DNA from: CAG-238 sp934277695
GTDB lineage: Bacteria; Bacillota; Clostridia; Peptostreptococcales; Anaerovoracaceae
Direction of reading: 5' to 3'
DNA length: 64,000 nt
NCBI GenBank assembly: GCA_934277695.1
Contig: CAKQVG010000002.1
Coordinates: 186,001 to 250,000 of the forward strand
This document shows positions 25,342-34,084 of the stretch, piece after piece. The notes under the pieces are model-generated. The model was not told the DNA's origin. It saw only the letters and a list, made by a program, of their open reading frames with translations, and did no database searches. A program made the position numbers and the translations under genes. Within the stretch, counting starts at the first letter, position 1. Every line of letters begins with the position of its first letter.

Positions 25342-26418
25342 ATGACAGATTTCGTAAACAGCAAAGGGGAGCGCGCGCGTGCGCCGGAGAGCTTTCACAG
25401 GGAGCTCGCCAGACGCCGTCTGCGCTGGACGATGGTTTTTGTAATCTTGGCGGCAGCGTTCGTTTTGATTACGATTTTGAACATCAATACGGGAAGTGTG
25501 CATCTGTCCGCCGGAGAAATCGCGAAGGTCATCTTCAGCAAGGAAGGCAGTAAGACCCAGATGGATATTATCTGGCGCATCCGCCTGCCGCGGATTTTGA
25601 TGGCTGCCATTTTAGGCGGGGCACTGTCCCTTTCCGGCTTCATGCTCCAGACCTTCTTTGAAAATCCGATCGCGGGGCCCTTTGTGCTCGGCATTTCGTC
25701 GGGCGCCAAGATGGTGGTTGCGCTGGTCATGATCTTTTATATGCGGCAAGCCATCAGTCTTTCGTCCTACGCGCTGATTTTCGCGGCCTTTATCGGCTCA
25801 CTGATCGCGACGGGCTTCATTCTTCTGGTTTCCCGAAAGATCCGCAATATGGCGGCGCTTTTGGTCGCGGGCATCATGATCGGCTATATCTGCTCGGCGG
25901 TGACGGATTTTGTCGTAACCTTTGCCAGCGACTCAGATATCGTCAACCTGCATAACTGGTCACTGGGGAGTTTTTCGGGCATGACCTGGAGTAAGGTTTC
26001 CGTCGGCGCGACAGTGGTCGGCATCGCTTTCGCCGCGACCGTCTGCATGTCTAAGCCGATCGGCGCGTTTCAGCTGGGGGAATCCTACGCGCAGAGCATG
26101 GGTGTGAATATCAAGGTATTCCGCGCCCTGCTGATCCTGCTTTCCAGCCTGCTTTCAGCTTGCGTGACAGCCTTCGCGGGACCGATTTCCTTCGTGGGCA
26201 TCGCGGTACCATTTATCGCCAAGGCATCTTTGGGAACCTCGAAACCGCTCGTGGTCATCCCGGGCTGCTTCCTGTGCGGTTCGGTCTTTTGCATGCTCTG
26301 CGATTTGATCGCCCGAACGGTGTTCGCGCCGGTGGAACTGAACATCAGTACGGTGACATCGATTTTCGGTGCGCCGATTGTAATTTATATGATGATAAGA
26401 AAGCGCAGCAGAATTTGA
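25342..26418 (+). CDS. FecCD-family ABC importer permease (BtuC-like)
   Basis: A 358-residue permease with about ten hydrophobic segments and family motifs: RLPRILMAAILGGALSLSG, NPIAGPFVLGISSGA, and the coupling-helix region GPISFVGIAVPFIA. Members move vitamin B12, heme or ferric siderophores with a BtuD-like ATPase dimer. The N terminus carries a basic extension (about 30 residues). It overlaps the ATPase start (TGATG). The base composition is clearly more GC-rich than the upstream surface-protein genes. Confidence 0.92.
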   Translation: MTDFVNSKGERARAPESFHRELARRRLRWTMVFVILAAAFVLITILNINTGSVHLSAGEIAKVIFSKEGSKTQMDIIWRIRLPRILMAAILGGALSLSGFMLQTFFENPIAGPFVLGISSGAKMVVALVMIFYMRQAISLSSYALIFAAFIGSLIATGFILLVSRKIRNMAALLVAGIMIGYICSAVTDFVVTFASDSDIVNLHNWSLGSFSGMTWSKVSVGATVVGIAFAATVCMSKPIGAFQLGESYAQSMGVNIKVFRALLILLSSLLSACVTAFAGPISFVGIAVPFIAKASLGTSKPLVVIPGCFLCGSVFCMLCDLIARTVFAPVELNISTVTSIFGAPIVIYMMIRKRSRI

Positions 26419-27533
26419 TGAACAAGTATTTTACCTTCGATCGGCTTTCCGTCGGATATCAGGGAAAGCCGCTGATTCGGGATATCTGTTTTGATATCCA
26501 AAAAGGAGAAATCGTCACGCTGATCGGACCGAACGGCGCCGGGAAGTCCACGATTCTCAAAAGCATCACCCGCCAGCTGGAGCGTATCAGCGGCGGCGTG
26601 ATTTTAGACGGTACGGACATTCAGGCGATGTCCTATAAGGCGCTGGCCTCACGCATGGCTGTCGTTTTGACCGACCGCATCAAGGCCGAGCTGATGACCT
26701 GTCACGATATCGTGGCAAGCGGACGCTATCCGTATACCGGCAAACTCGGGATTCTGACCTCTGATGATGAGCAGAAGGTGGAGGAGGCGTTGGCTATGGT
26801 GCATGCCGGGGAACTCGGTATGCGGGATTTCGCGAATATCAGCGATGGACAGCGGCAGCGAGTGCTGCTTGCCAGAGCGATTTGTCAAGAGCCGGATGTG
26901 ATGATTTTGGACGAGCCGACTTCCTTTTTGGATGTGAAATATAAGCTGGAGCTTTTGTCCATCCTGCGCCGTATGGCAAAGGAGAAAAATATTACTGTTA
27001 TCATGTCTCTGCATGAAATCGACCTTGCGGAAAAGATTTCCGATAAGATTATCTGCGTCAGCGGAGAAACGATTTTTGCCTATGGCACGCCGGAGCAGAT
27101 TTTTCGGGAAGAAACGATCCGAAGCCTCTATCACATTGACAACGGGTATTTCGACCCGGTGTTCGGCAGCATCGAGCTGCCGCGGCCGGAGGGAGAGCCG
27201 CGCGTCTTTGTGATTTCGGCAGGAGGCAGCGGGATTGAGGTCTATCGGAAACTGCAGAAGGAAAACATTCCGTTTGCCGCGGGGATTCTGTACCCGAACG
27301 ATATCGACTATCAGCTGGCAAGATTGCTCGCCGCGGAAGTCATCACCGAAAAGCCTTTTTGCGCCATGTCGGAGGAAACGTACCGGCGGGCGCTCACGTG
27401 CATGAACGCCTGTGAGCGGGTCATCTTTGCCGATACCGCGGCAGGCGATATGAACCGAGCCGTTTTCCGGCTCAAGGAAGAAGCAGAGAAAGCAGGAAAA
27501 CTGATTTGCTATGAAACATCAGACCGGAATTGA
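26418..27533 (+). CDS. BtuD/FepC-like ABC ATPase with C-terminal extension
   Basis: A 371-residue protein. Residues 1-250 are a standard importer ATPase: Walker A GPNGAGKST, signature ISDGQRQRVLLARAI (Asp replaces the second Ser/Gly position of LSGGQ), Walker B VMILDEPTS and the H-loop SLHEID. Residues about 255-371 form an extra domain (VFVISAGGSGIEVYRKLQ, GILYPNDIDYQLARLLAAE) with an alternating strand-helix pattern, seen on some clostridial corrinoid-transport ATPases and of unknown role, possibly ligand or nucleotide sensing. The start overlaps the permease stop, and the end overlaps cbiD by 23 bases. Confidence 0.9.
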   Translation: MNKYFTFDRLSVGYQGKPLIRDICFDIQKGEIVTLIGPNGAGKSTILKSITRQLERISGGVILDGTDIQAMSYKALASRMAVVLTDRIKAELMTCHDIVASGRYPYTGKLGILTSDDEQKVEEALAMVHAGELGMRDFANISDGQRQRVLLARAICQEPDVMILDEPTSFLDVKYKLELLSILRRMAKEKNITVIMSLHEIDLAEKISDKIICVSGETIFAYGTPEQIFREETIRSLYHIDNGYFDPVFGSIELPRPEGEPRVFVISAGGSGIEVYRKLQKENIPFAAGILYPNDIDYQLARLLAAEVITEKPFCAMSEETYRRALTCMNACERVIFADTAAGDMNRAVFRLKEEAEKAGKLICYETSDRN

Positions 27534-28668
27534 AGCCTATTATATCATCAAAAATAATCAAAAAATGCGTTTCGGCTATACCACCGGAACCTGCGCGGCT
27601 GCCGCAGCCAAAGCAGCCGCACAGATGCTGCTGAGCGGTGAAAAAACTGATTTCGTGGTGCTGACGACGCCTAAGGGCATTACGCTCAATTTGGAAGTGG
27701 TCGATTGCGTCATGGCACAGGCGTTTGTGTCCTGCGCGATTGTCAAAGACGCGGGTGATGACCCTGACGTAACAGATGGCATACGGATTTACGCCCGGGT
27801 GGAGCGAGCGGAAACAGGCTTTCATCTCGCCGGGGGCGCAGGCGTCGGCAGGGTAACGCGGCCGGGGCTGGAGCAGGCGGTCGGGGAGGCCGCGATCAAC
27901 CGCGTGCCGCGGCAGATGATCACCGAGGCGCTGCAGGAAACCGCGGCAGCATACGGCTGGCAGGGCGGTCTGCGCGCAACGATTTCTGTGCCGGAAGGCG
28001 CGGAACGCGCCCAAAAGACGTTCAATCCGCTGCTGGGTATCGAAGGCGGGATCTCTATCTTAGGGACCTCCGGCATCGTAGAGCCGATGAGCGAGACCGC
28101 GCTCTTAAACAGTCTCCGCGTCGAAATGAAGCAGCAGCTTGCCCTGGGGCGAAGCTATCTGGTCGTCACGCTTGGAAACTACGGGAAACATTATCTGGAC
28201 GAGCTGGACTATATGCCGATACGGGACGCAATCAAGTGCAGCAATTATATCGGTGAGGTCATCGATATGGCTGTGAACCTTGGCGCGAAGGGCTTGCTGT
28301 TTATCGCGCATATCGGCAAGTTTGTCAAGGTTGCAGGCGGCATTATGAACACGCATTCGCAGAACGCAGATGCCAGAAGTGAGATCATGGCTTCTGCAGC
28401 GCTCAGGGCTGGCATTGAACGAGATGGCGCCATGCAGATCCTAAATACGGTTACGACGGCTGAAGCCATTGAAATCATTGAAGAAGCAGGACTTTTGAAA
28501 GAGACCATGCAGGTTCTGACAGATAAAATATCTTTTTATCTGCAGCATCGATGCTATGGAGCGATTGAAACCGAGGCGATGATCTTTTCCAATGAGAAAG
28601 GTTATCTGGGAGAAACGGCAGGATTCCGGGCAATGCTGCATAAAGTAGAAGAGGAAACAACCATATGA
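27511..28668 (+). CDS. cbiD: CbiD, cobalt-precorrin-5B C1-methyltransferase
   Basis: A 385-residue CbiD: the N-terminal RFGYTTGTCAAAAAKAA signature, then KDAGDDPDVTDG, GAGVGRVTRPGL, GTSGIVEPMSE and YIGEVIDMAV. It methylates C1 after ring contraction in the anaerobic cobalamin route. It starts inside the end of the ABC ATPase gene and ends with an ATGA overlap with cbiL. The 5' two-thirds is strongly GC-rich: one line, 27841-27900, has 46 of 60 G/C. Confidence 0.95.
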   Translation: MKHQTGIEAYYIIKNNQKMRFGYTTGTCAAAAAKAAAQMLLSGEKTDFVVLTTPKGITLNLEVVDCVMAQAFVSCAIVKDAGDDPDVTDGIRIYARVERAETGFHLAGGAGVGRVTRPGLEQAVGEAAINRVPRQMITEALQETAAAYGWQGGLRATISVPEGAERAQKTFNPLLGIEGGISILGTSGIVEPMSETALLNSLRVEMKQQLALGRSYLVVTLGNYGKHYLDELDYMPIRDAIKCSNYIGEVIDMAVNLGAKGLLFIAHIGKFVKVAGGIMNTHSQNADARSEIMASAALRAGIERDGAMQILNTVTTAEAIEIIEEAGLLKETMQVLTDKISFYLQHRCYGAIETEAMIFSNEKGYLGETAGFRAMLHKVEEETTI

Positions 28669-29378
28669 AACAAAGAGGAAAACTGTACGGCGTTGGAGTC
28701 GGGCCCGGAGACCCGGAGCTGATGACCGTGAAAGCGATACGAACCATAGAACGCAGTGATGTTATCGTTGTGCCGGGTAAAAAAGCGGAGGATTCCGTCG
28801 CGTACCAAATTGCTGCCGGTATTTGCAAAAAACTTACGGATAAGCGGCTGGAAGCGATAGAGATGCCTATGGTCAAAGACGAGGCGGTATTGAAAGAAGG
28901 ACACCGGGCAGCGGCGGAGAAAATCGAAGCACTGCTGGATGATGGGCTGACTGTCAGCTTTTTGAATCTGGGTGATGTGACGGTGTATGCGACCTATATG
29001 TATGTGCACAAGCTGGTCGCGGCAGACGGCTATGATACGGAAATCATCAATGGAATCACCTCGTTTACGGCAGCCGCGGCAAGGCTGAATACGGATCTGG
29101 TGGAAAAGGCACAGCCGTTACATGTGATTCCTGCCAGCTATTGCAGGGATACGGTGGACGCGCTTTTGGCACTGCCGGGAACCAAAATTCTGATGAAGTC
29201 CGGCAAAGAAATGGCAGACATCCGGGATGCGGTTCTTGCCAGCGGGCAGGAGGCTGTCATGGTAGAACGCTGCGGCATGCCGGGCGAAAAAATCTATAGG
29301 GATCCGGCGGAGATTCCGGACGATGCGTCCTATTATTCCGTCATCATTGTCAAAGAAAAGCAGGAGGAACAAGCATGA
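28665..29378 (+). CDS. cbiL: CbiL, cobalt-precorrin-2 C20-methyltransferase
   Basis: A 237-residue SAM-dependent tetrapyrrole methylase with the N-terminal YGVGVGPGDPELMTVKA loop, VVPGKK, LNLGDVTVYATYMYVHK, and a C-terminal SAM-site region. It acts on cobalt-factor II made by CbiK. Start and stop both overlap neighbours by four bases (ATGA), showing tight coupling. Confidence 0.95.
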   Translation: MKQRGKLYGVGVGPGDPELMTVKAIRTIERSDVIVVPGKKAEDSVAYQIAAGICKKLTDKRLEAIEMPMVKDEAVLKEGHRAAAEKIEALLDDGLTVSFLNLGDVTVYATYMYVHKLVAADGYDTEIINGITSFTAAAARLNTDLVEKAQPLHVIPASYCRDTVDALLALPGTKILMKSGKEMADIRDAVLASGQEAVMVERCGMPGEKIYRDPAEIPDDASYYSVIIVKEKQEEQA

Positions 29379-30139
29379 AAACCATTCATTTTGTGGGGGC
29401 GGGCAGTGGTGCTGCTGACCTGATTACTCTGAGAGGAAAAAAATATTTAGAGGAAGCCGATACCATCATCTATGCAGGCTCCTTAGTCAATCCACAGCTG
29501 CTGGATTATGCGAAAGCCGGCTGCAGCATCTATAACAGTGCAAAAATGACATTAGAAGAAGTATTGGAAGTCATGCTGCGGGATGTAAGAGCGGACAAGC
29601 AGGTTGTTCGTCTGCATACGGGCGACCCCTGCCTGTATGGAGCCATTCGTGAGCAGATGGATGTGCTGGATGAAGAAAAGATTCCATATGATTATTGTCC
29701 GGGCGTCAGCTCTTTCTGCGGTGCAGCTTCCGCACTGAATCTGGAATATACGCTGCCGGAGATTTCCCAGAGCGTGATCATTACCCGTATGGCAGGAAGA
29801 ACGCCGGTACCGGAAAAAGAGAGCATCGAGTCTTTTGCGGCGCATCATGCGACCATGGTAGTGTTCCTCAGCACCGGACTTTTGGAGGAGCTGTCACGTC
29901 GGCTGATTGACGGCGGCTACAGTGCTGATACTCCGGCAGCTATCGTTTATAAAGCGACCTGGGAGGACGAAAAATCCTTCGTATGCACGGTGGGTACGCT
30001 GGCAGAAACTGCGAAGAAAAACAATATTACCAAGACTGCTCTCATGATCATCGGCGATGTGGTAAACTGCAGTCACTATGACCGCTCCAAACTTTACGAT
30101 CCGGGCTTTACGACCGAGTTTCGGGAAGCGAGCAAATAG
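29375..30139 (+). CDS. cbiF: CbiF, cobalt-precorrin-4 C11-methyltransferase
   Basis: A 254-residue methylase. The N-terminal loop reads HFVGAGSGAADLITLRG instead of the common GAGPGDPELIT, but RLHTGDPCLYGAIREQM, YCPGVSSFCGAASAL and VIITRMAGRTPVP are typical CbiF motifs. It methylates C11 of cobalt-precorrin-4. Confidence 0.95.
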   Translation: MKTIHFVGAGSGAADLITLRGKKYLEEADTIIYAGSLVNPQLLDYAKAGCSIYNSAKMTLEEVLEVMLRDVRADKQVVRLHTGDPCLYGAIREQMDVLDEEKIPYDYCPGVSSFCGAASALNLEYTLPEISQSVIITRMAGRTPVPEKESIESFAAHHATMVVFLSTGLLEELSRRLIDGGYSADTPAAIVYKATWEDEKSFVCTVGTLAETAKKNNITKTALMIIGDVVNCSHYDRSKLYDPGFTTEFREASK

Positions 30140-30146
30140 GAAAACC

Positions 30147-31307
30147 ATGAAAAGAACATCAATATTATGTTTCAGTCCGCCGGGCAGAGAAACGGCACTC
30201 AGACTGAAGGAATATTTCAAAACAGCATATCCGGATTGGACGGTCCGGGTCTTTGCCAAAGGGCGGTTTGCTTTAGAATCGGCAGCCGGCGAAAGAGAAG
30301 TTTTGTTTGATTGGGCATCGGTATCGGCTGAGGAAAGGAACATCATTTCTGTTACAGAGCCGCTGGCTGACTGGGCAAAGAAACACTTTATGCAGGATGA
30401 ATGCCTGATTTTTGTAGGATCGGCAGGCATTGCCGTGCGCACCATCGGGCCTCTTGCCGTCAGTAAAAAAACAGATCCCGCCGTGCTTGTCGTGGACGAT
30501 CAGCTGCAATATGTGATTCCGATTCTGTCAGGACATCTGGGCGGTGCTAACGAAATAGCCAGCCGGCTGGCAGATCTGGCAGAGGCGGAAGCAGTGCTGA
30601 CTACAGCCACCGATGTGCATCAAAAGCTGGCGCCGGATGTTTTCGCCCGGAAGAACGAGCTGAAAATCATGGACTTTACAGCAGCGAAACTGGTTGCCGC
30701 GGCACTGGTGCGAGGAGAAACCATTACGGTCTATACCGATGCCGAGGTGAAAGGCCGGATACCTGACGAAGTCCGTCTGAAACGACTGGACGACTTTACA
30801 GATTATCCGGGCGGCGGGGCCATCCTCATTTCCGCAAGAAAGCCGATACTTACAGAAAAGCCGGAGGTTTTGTGGCTGGTGCCGCAGACGGTGTATCTGG
30901 GCATCGGACTGAAAGCCGGAAAAGCGGAGGAAGCTGTGGCACAGGCTGTCGATGTTTGTCTGGAGCAGGCATGCGTAGATCCGGCAGCTTTGGCAGGGAT
31001 CGCCTCCATTGATATCAAAAGCCGGGAAGCGGGTCTGCTCAAGTTTGCAGAAAGGATGCATCTGCCGCTCCGGTTTTATACGGCGGAGGAACTCAATCAA
31101 GCCGAGGGCAAATTCACGGAGTCGGCATTTGTCAGGCAGATCACCGGTACGGACAACGTTTGTGAACGCAGTGCCATGCTGGCAGCCATGACAGCCGGAG
31201 ATTTTACGGAAGCAGGCGGCAGCTGCATGCTGCTGCAGGCAAAGACCGCCTTGAACGGTGTAACTGCCGCACTGGCGATGAAGAAAGGAACGATTCGATT
31301 TGAATAA
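30147..31307 (+). CDS. cbiG: CbiG, cobalt-precorrin-5A hydrolase
   Basis: A 386-residue CbiG that opens the delta-lactone and releases acetaldehyde from cobalt-precorrin-5A. Motifs include FVGSAGIAVRTIGPL, VVDDQLQYVIPILSGHLGGANEIA in the N-terminal part and YLGIGLKAGKAEE plus GIASIDIKSREAGL in the C-terminal domain. The ATG at 30147 follows AATAGGAAAACC; upstream in-frame starts lie inside cbiF. It overlaps cbiH by 8 bases. Confidence 0.94.
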   Translation: MKRTSILCFSPPGRETALRLKEYFKTAYPDWTVRVFAKGRFALESAAGEREVLFDWASVSAEERNIISVTEPLADWAKKHFMQDECLIFVGSAGIAVRTIGPLAVSKKTDPAVLVVDDQLQYVIPILSGHLGGANEIASRLADLAEAEAVLTTATDVHQKLAPDVFARKNELKIMDFTAAKLVAAALVRGETITVYTDAEVKGRIPDEVRLKRLDDFTDYPGGGAILISARKPILTEKPEVLWLVPQTVYLGIGLKAGKAEEAVAQAVDVCLEQACVDPAALAGIASIDIKSREAGLLKFAERMHLPLRFYTAEELNQAEGKFTESAFVRQITGTDNVCERSAMLAAMTAGDFTEAGGSCMLLQAKTALNGVTAALAMKKGTIRFE

Positions 31308-32031
31308 GATATATGTAGTCGGCATTGGGCCGGGCGCTTACGAAAAAATGACCATTGAAGCTTGTGAGACACTCAAAAAATGTGATGTCATCATTGGCTA
31401 TACAGTCTATGTGGATTTGGTCAAAGACCATTTTCCCGGGAAAACTTTCCTGACCACACCGATGCGTAAAGAAAAAGAACGCTGCGTGATAGCTTTTGAA
31501 GAAGCAGCAAAGAACCGGACGGTTGCTATGATCTGCTCCGGCGATGCCGGTGTATACGGCATGGCCGGATTGATCTATGAAGTGGGAAAAAATTATCCGG
31601 AGCCGGAAATTACCGTGGTTCCGGGAGTAACGGCCGCAATCAGCGGGGCCGCATGCCTCGGTGCACCACTCATCCACGACTTCTGCCTGATCAGCCTCAG
31701 TGACTTACTGACACCATGGGAGCTGATCGAAGAACGTCTTCGCAGTGCAGGCAAAGGGGACTTTGTTGTCTGCCTTTATAATCCATCCAGTGTGAAACGA
31801 GCTGATTATTTGGCTAAGGCCTGTGACATTCTGATGGAACATAAACCGAAGGAAACCATATGCGGGATTGTTAACAATATCGGCAGAGAAGGCGAGCATA
31901 TGCAGGTCATGACGCTTTCAGAGCTGCGAGATACGAAGGTTGATATGTTTACCACCGTATTTATCGGAAATACCCGAACCAAGGTCTTAAACGGCAGAAT
32001 GGTCACACCGAGAGGTTATAAAGATGTGTAG
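31300..32031 (+). CDS. cbiH: CbiH, cobalt-factor III C17-methyltransferase (ring contraction)
   Basis: A 243-residue methylase starting with TTG at 31300 (AAAGGA about 9 bases upstream, inside the end of cbiG). Motifs: YVVGIGPGAYEKMTIEA, MICSGDAGVYGMAGLIYE, VVPGVTAAISGAACLGAPL and VCLYNPSSVKRADYL, all typical of CbiH/CobJ. It performs C17 methylation and ring contraction. Confidence 0.95.
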   Translation: MNKIYVVGIGPGAYEKMTIEACETLKKCDVIIGYTVYVDLVKDHFPGKTFLTTPMRKEKERCVIAFEEAAKNRTVAMICSGDAGVYGMAGLIYEVGKNYPEPEITVVPGVTAAISGAACLGAPLIHDFCLISLSDLLTPWELIEERLRSAGKGDFVVCLYNPSSVKRADYLAKACDILMEHKPKETICGIVNNIGREGEHMQVMTLSELRDTKVDMFTTVFIGNTRTKVLNGRMVTPRGYKDV

Positions 32032-34084
32032 AATCCTTTTATTCGGAGGAACGACCGAAGGCAGGCTGCTTTCGGAGTTTCTCGTCAGCAATCAAATCCC
32101 GTCCATTGTCTGTGCAGCAACAGCATACGGCGGCAGTCTCAGTGCGTCCTCAGAAGAAGTCCGCGTGCTGGCAGAGCGGCTGGATGCTGCGGAAATGGCA
32201 GCTCTGATGCAGACAGAGCAGCCGGAGCTGATTATCGATGCAACCCATCCTTACGCGGCTGAGGTAACCGAGAATATCCAGCAGGCAGCGAGCGCGGCCG
32301 GTATTGAGTATCTGCGTGTCCTGAGGGAAACGGAAGCGGTGGAGATGCAGGAAATGGTCTGCCTGGATTCCGTGGAAGCCGCGGCAAAATGGCTGGATGG
32401 CAGGGAAGGACAGATTCTGGTCACAACCGGAAGCAAGGAACTCAAGGCTTATACGAAGATTCGAAACTGGCAGGAGCGGATTTTTGCCCGCGTTCTTTCT
32501 ACGGAAGAGTCGATTCGTCACTGTGCAGCACTGGGCTTTGAAGGCAGGAACCTGATCGCCATGCAGGGACCTTTTACGGAAGCATTGAACGAAGCCATGC
32601 TTCGTGCTTATGACATCCAATATTTAGTTACCAAGGATACCGGCAGAAGCGGTGGCTTTGCAGAGAAAATCGAAGCCTGCCGGGCGTGCGGCTGCACACC
32701 GGTCATCATCGGCAGACCGCGCAAAGAAAAAGGTCTTTCTGTTACTGCCTGCAGGCAGCAGATGATCGACCGGCTGGGACTGCGGCCACCGGTCAAAGTT
32801 ACGCTGATTGGCATTGGACCGGGAAGAGAGGATGCTATGACCGAAGAAGGTATAGAGGCACTGCAGGAAGCGGATTTTGTCATCGGTTCCGGCAGAATGC
32901 TGGACTGCGTACGAGGAAAGAAACCGTTGCTGGATGCTTACTGCAGCGAGGAGATTGCCGGCTTTATTGACAGCCATCGCGGTTACGAACGGTTTGCGGT
33001 ACTGCTTTCCGGGGACACCGGATTTTACAGCGGTGCGAAAAAGCTTTATCAGGCATTGACCAAATCGGATACGGAAGACAGCGTGCAGATTCTGACCGGT
33101 GTCTCCTCAATTTCCTATTTTGCAGCGAGGCTGGGTACTTCCTGGGATGATGCAGTTATCGCATCCAATCATGGAAGAAAGCAGGCACTCATTCCGCTGA
33201 TTCGTGATCACGAAAAAGTCTTCTCCATTCTCGGAAAACCGGAAGATGCAGCCGAACTGGCACAGAAGCTGGTGGGCTATGGCATGGCAGAAGTAAAACT
33301 GTCGGTAGGCGAAAGACTTTCTTATGCGGATGAAAAGATAACTGTGGGAGAAGCAAAAGAATTTTGTGACTTCCGCCACGATCCGCTGAGCGTGCTTTTA
33401 CTGGAAAATCCATTCATAGCGGATACAAAAATCAATCCGCTGCACTGCCGCAGGGATGAGGAATTTTTAAGAGGGAAGGTGCCGATGACCAAGGAAGAAA
33501 TCCGTGTGCTATCGGTGGATCGGCTTCACCTGACCGAAGAAGCAGTCTGCTATGACATCGGTGCGGGAACCGGATCGGTATCCATTGAAATGGCACTGCG
33601 AGCATCGAAGGGCAGGGTTTATGCGGTAGAACGAAATCCGGAAGCTATCAAATTGTTACAGGACAATAGAAAAAAGTTCAAGACAGATAATCTGACTATC
33701 ATAGAGGGGCTGGCACCGGGTGTCATGGACAAGCTTCCACCGGCGACTCATATTTTTATCGGTGGTTCCGCCGGGAATATGGATGCTATCATTGAAGCAG
33801 CATTGGCAAAGCTTCCAAAGAATAGGAAAGCTGTATGCGAGAAGGAGACATTCGACCTTGTCAGCTGTGGAAGGTGTAAACCTGCGCAGATCCGCTTTGT
33901 GATCAACTGTATTGCCATGGAATCGACAGCGCAAGCCCTTGCCTGTGCGAAAAAATACGGCAGGGAGGAACCGGAAGTGACGCAGATTTCGGTTGCCAGA
34001 GGACATGCTGCCGGCAGCTACACTATGATGAAAAGCGAAAATCCAATCACCATCATTTGTTTCGATGCGGAGGCATGCTTATGA
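32024..34084 (+). CDS. cbiJET: CbiJ-CbiE-CbiT trifunctional fusion
   Basis: A 686-residue protein with three catalytic domains. Residues 1-250: CbiJ/CobK cobalt-precorrin-6A reductase (ILLFGGTTEGRLL, ATHPYAAEVTENIQ, VTKDTGRSGGFAEKIEA). Residues about 256-455: CbiE C5-methyltransferase (VTLIGIGPGREDAMTEEG, LLSGDTGFYSGAKKLY). Residues about 470-686: CbiT C15-methyltransferase/decarboxylase (LRGKVPMTKEEIRVL, CYDIGAGTGSVSIEMAL, FIGGSAGNMDAI). CbiE-CbiT fusion (CobL) is common; having CbiJ in the same chain is rarer. It would channel precorrin-6A to precorrin-8. Confidence 0.93.
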   Translation: MCRILLFGGTTEGRLLSEFLVSNQIPSIVCAATAYGGSLSASSEEVRVLAERLDAAEMAALMQTEQPELIIDATHPYAAEVTENIQQAASAAGIEYLRVLRETEAVEMQEMVCLDSVEAAAKWLDGREGQILVTTGSKELKAYTKIRNWQERIFARVLSTEESIRHCAALGFEGRNLIAMQGPFTEALNEAMLRAYDIQYLVTKDTGRSGGFAEKIEACRACGCTPVIIGRPRKEKGLSVTACRQQMIDRLGLRPPVKVTLIGIGPGREDAMTEEGIEALQEADFVIGSGRMLDCVRGKKPLLDAYCSEEIAGFIDSHRGYERFAVLLSGDTGFYSGAKKLYQALTKSDTEDSVQILTGVSSISYFAARLGTSWDDAVIASNHGRKQALIPLIRDHEKVFSILGKPEDAAELAQKLVGYGMAEVKLSVGERLSYADEKITVGEAKEFCDFRHDPLSVLLLENPFIADTKINPLHCRRDEEFLRGKVPMTKEEIRVLSVDRLHLTEEAVCYDIGAGTGSVSIEMALRASKGRVYAVERNPEAIKLLQDNRKKFKTDNLTIIEGLAPGVMDKLPPATHIFIGGSAGNMDAIIEAALAKLPKNRKAVCEKETFDLVSCGRCKPAQIRFVINCIAMESTAQALACAKKYGREEPEVTQISVARGHAAGSYTMMKSENPITIICFDAEACL

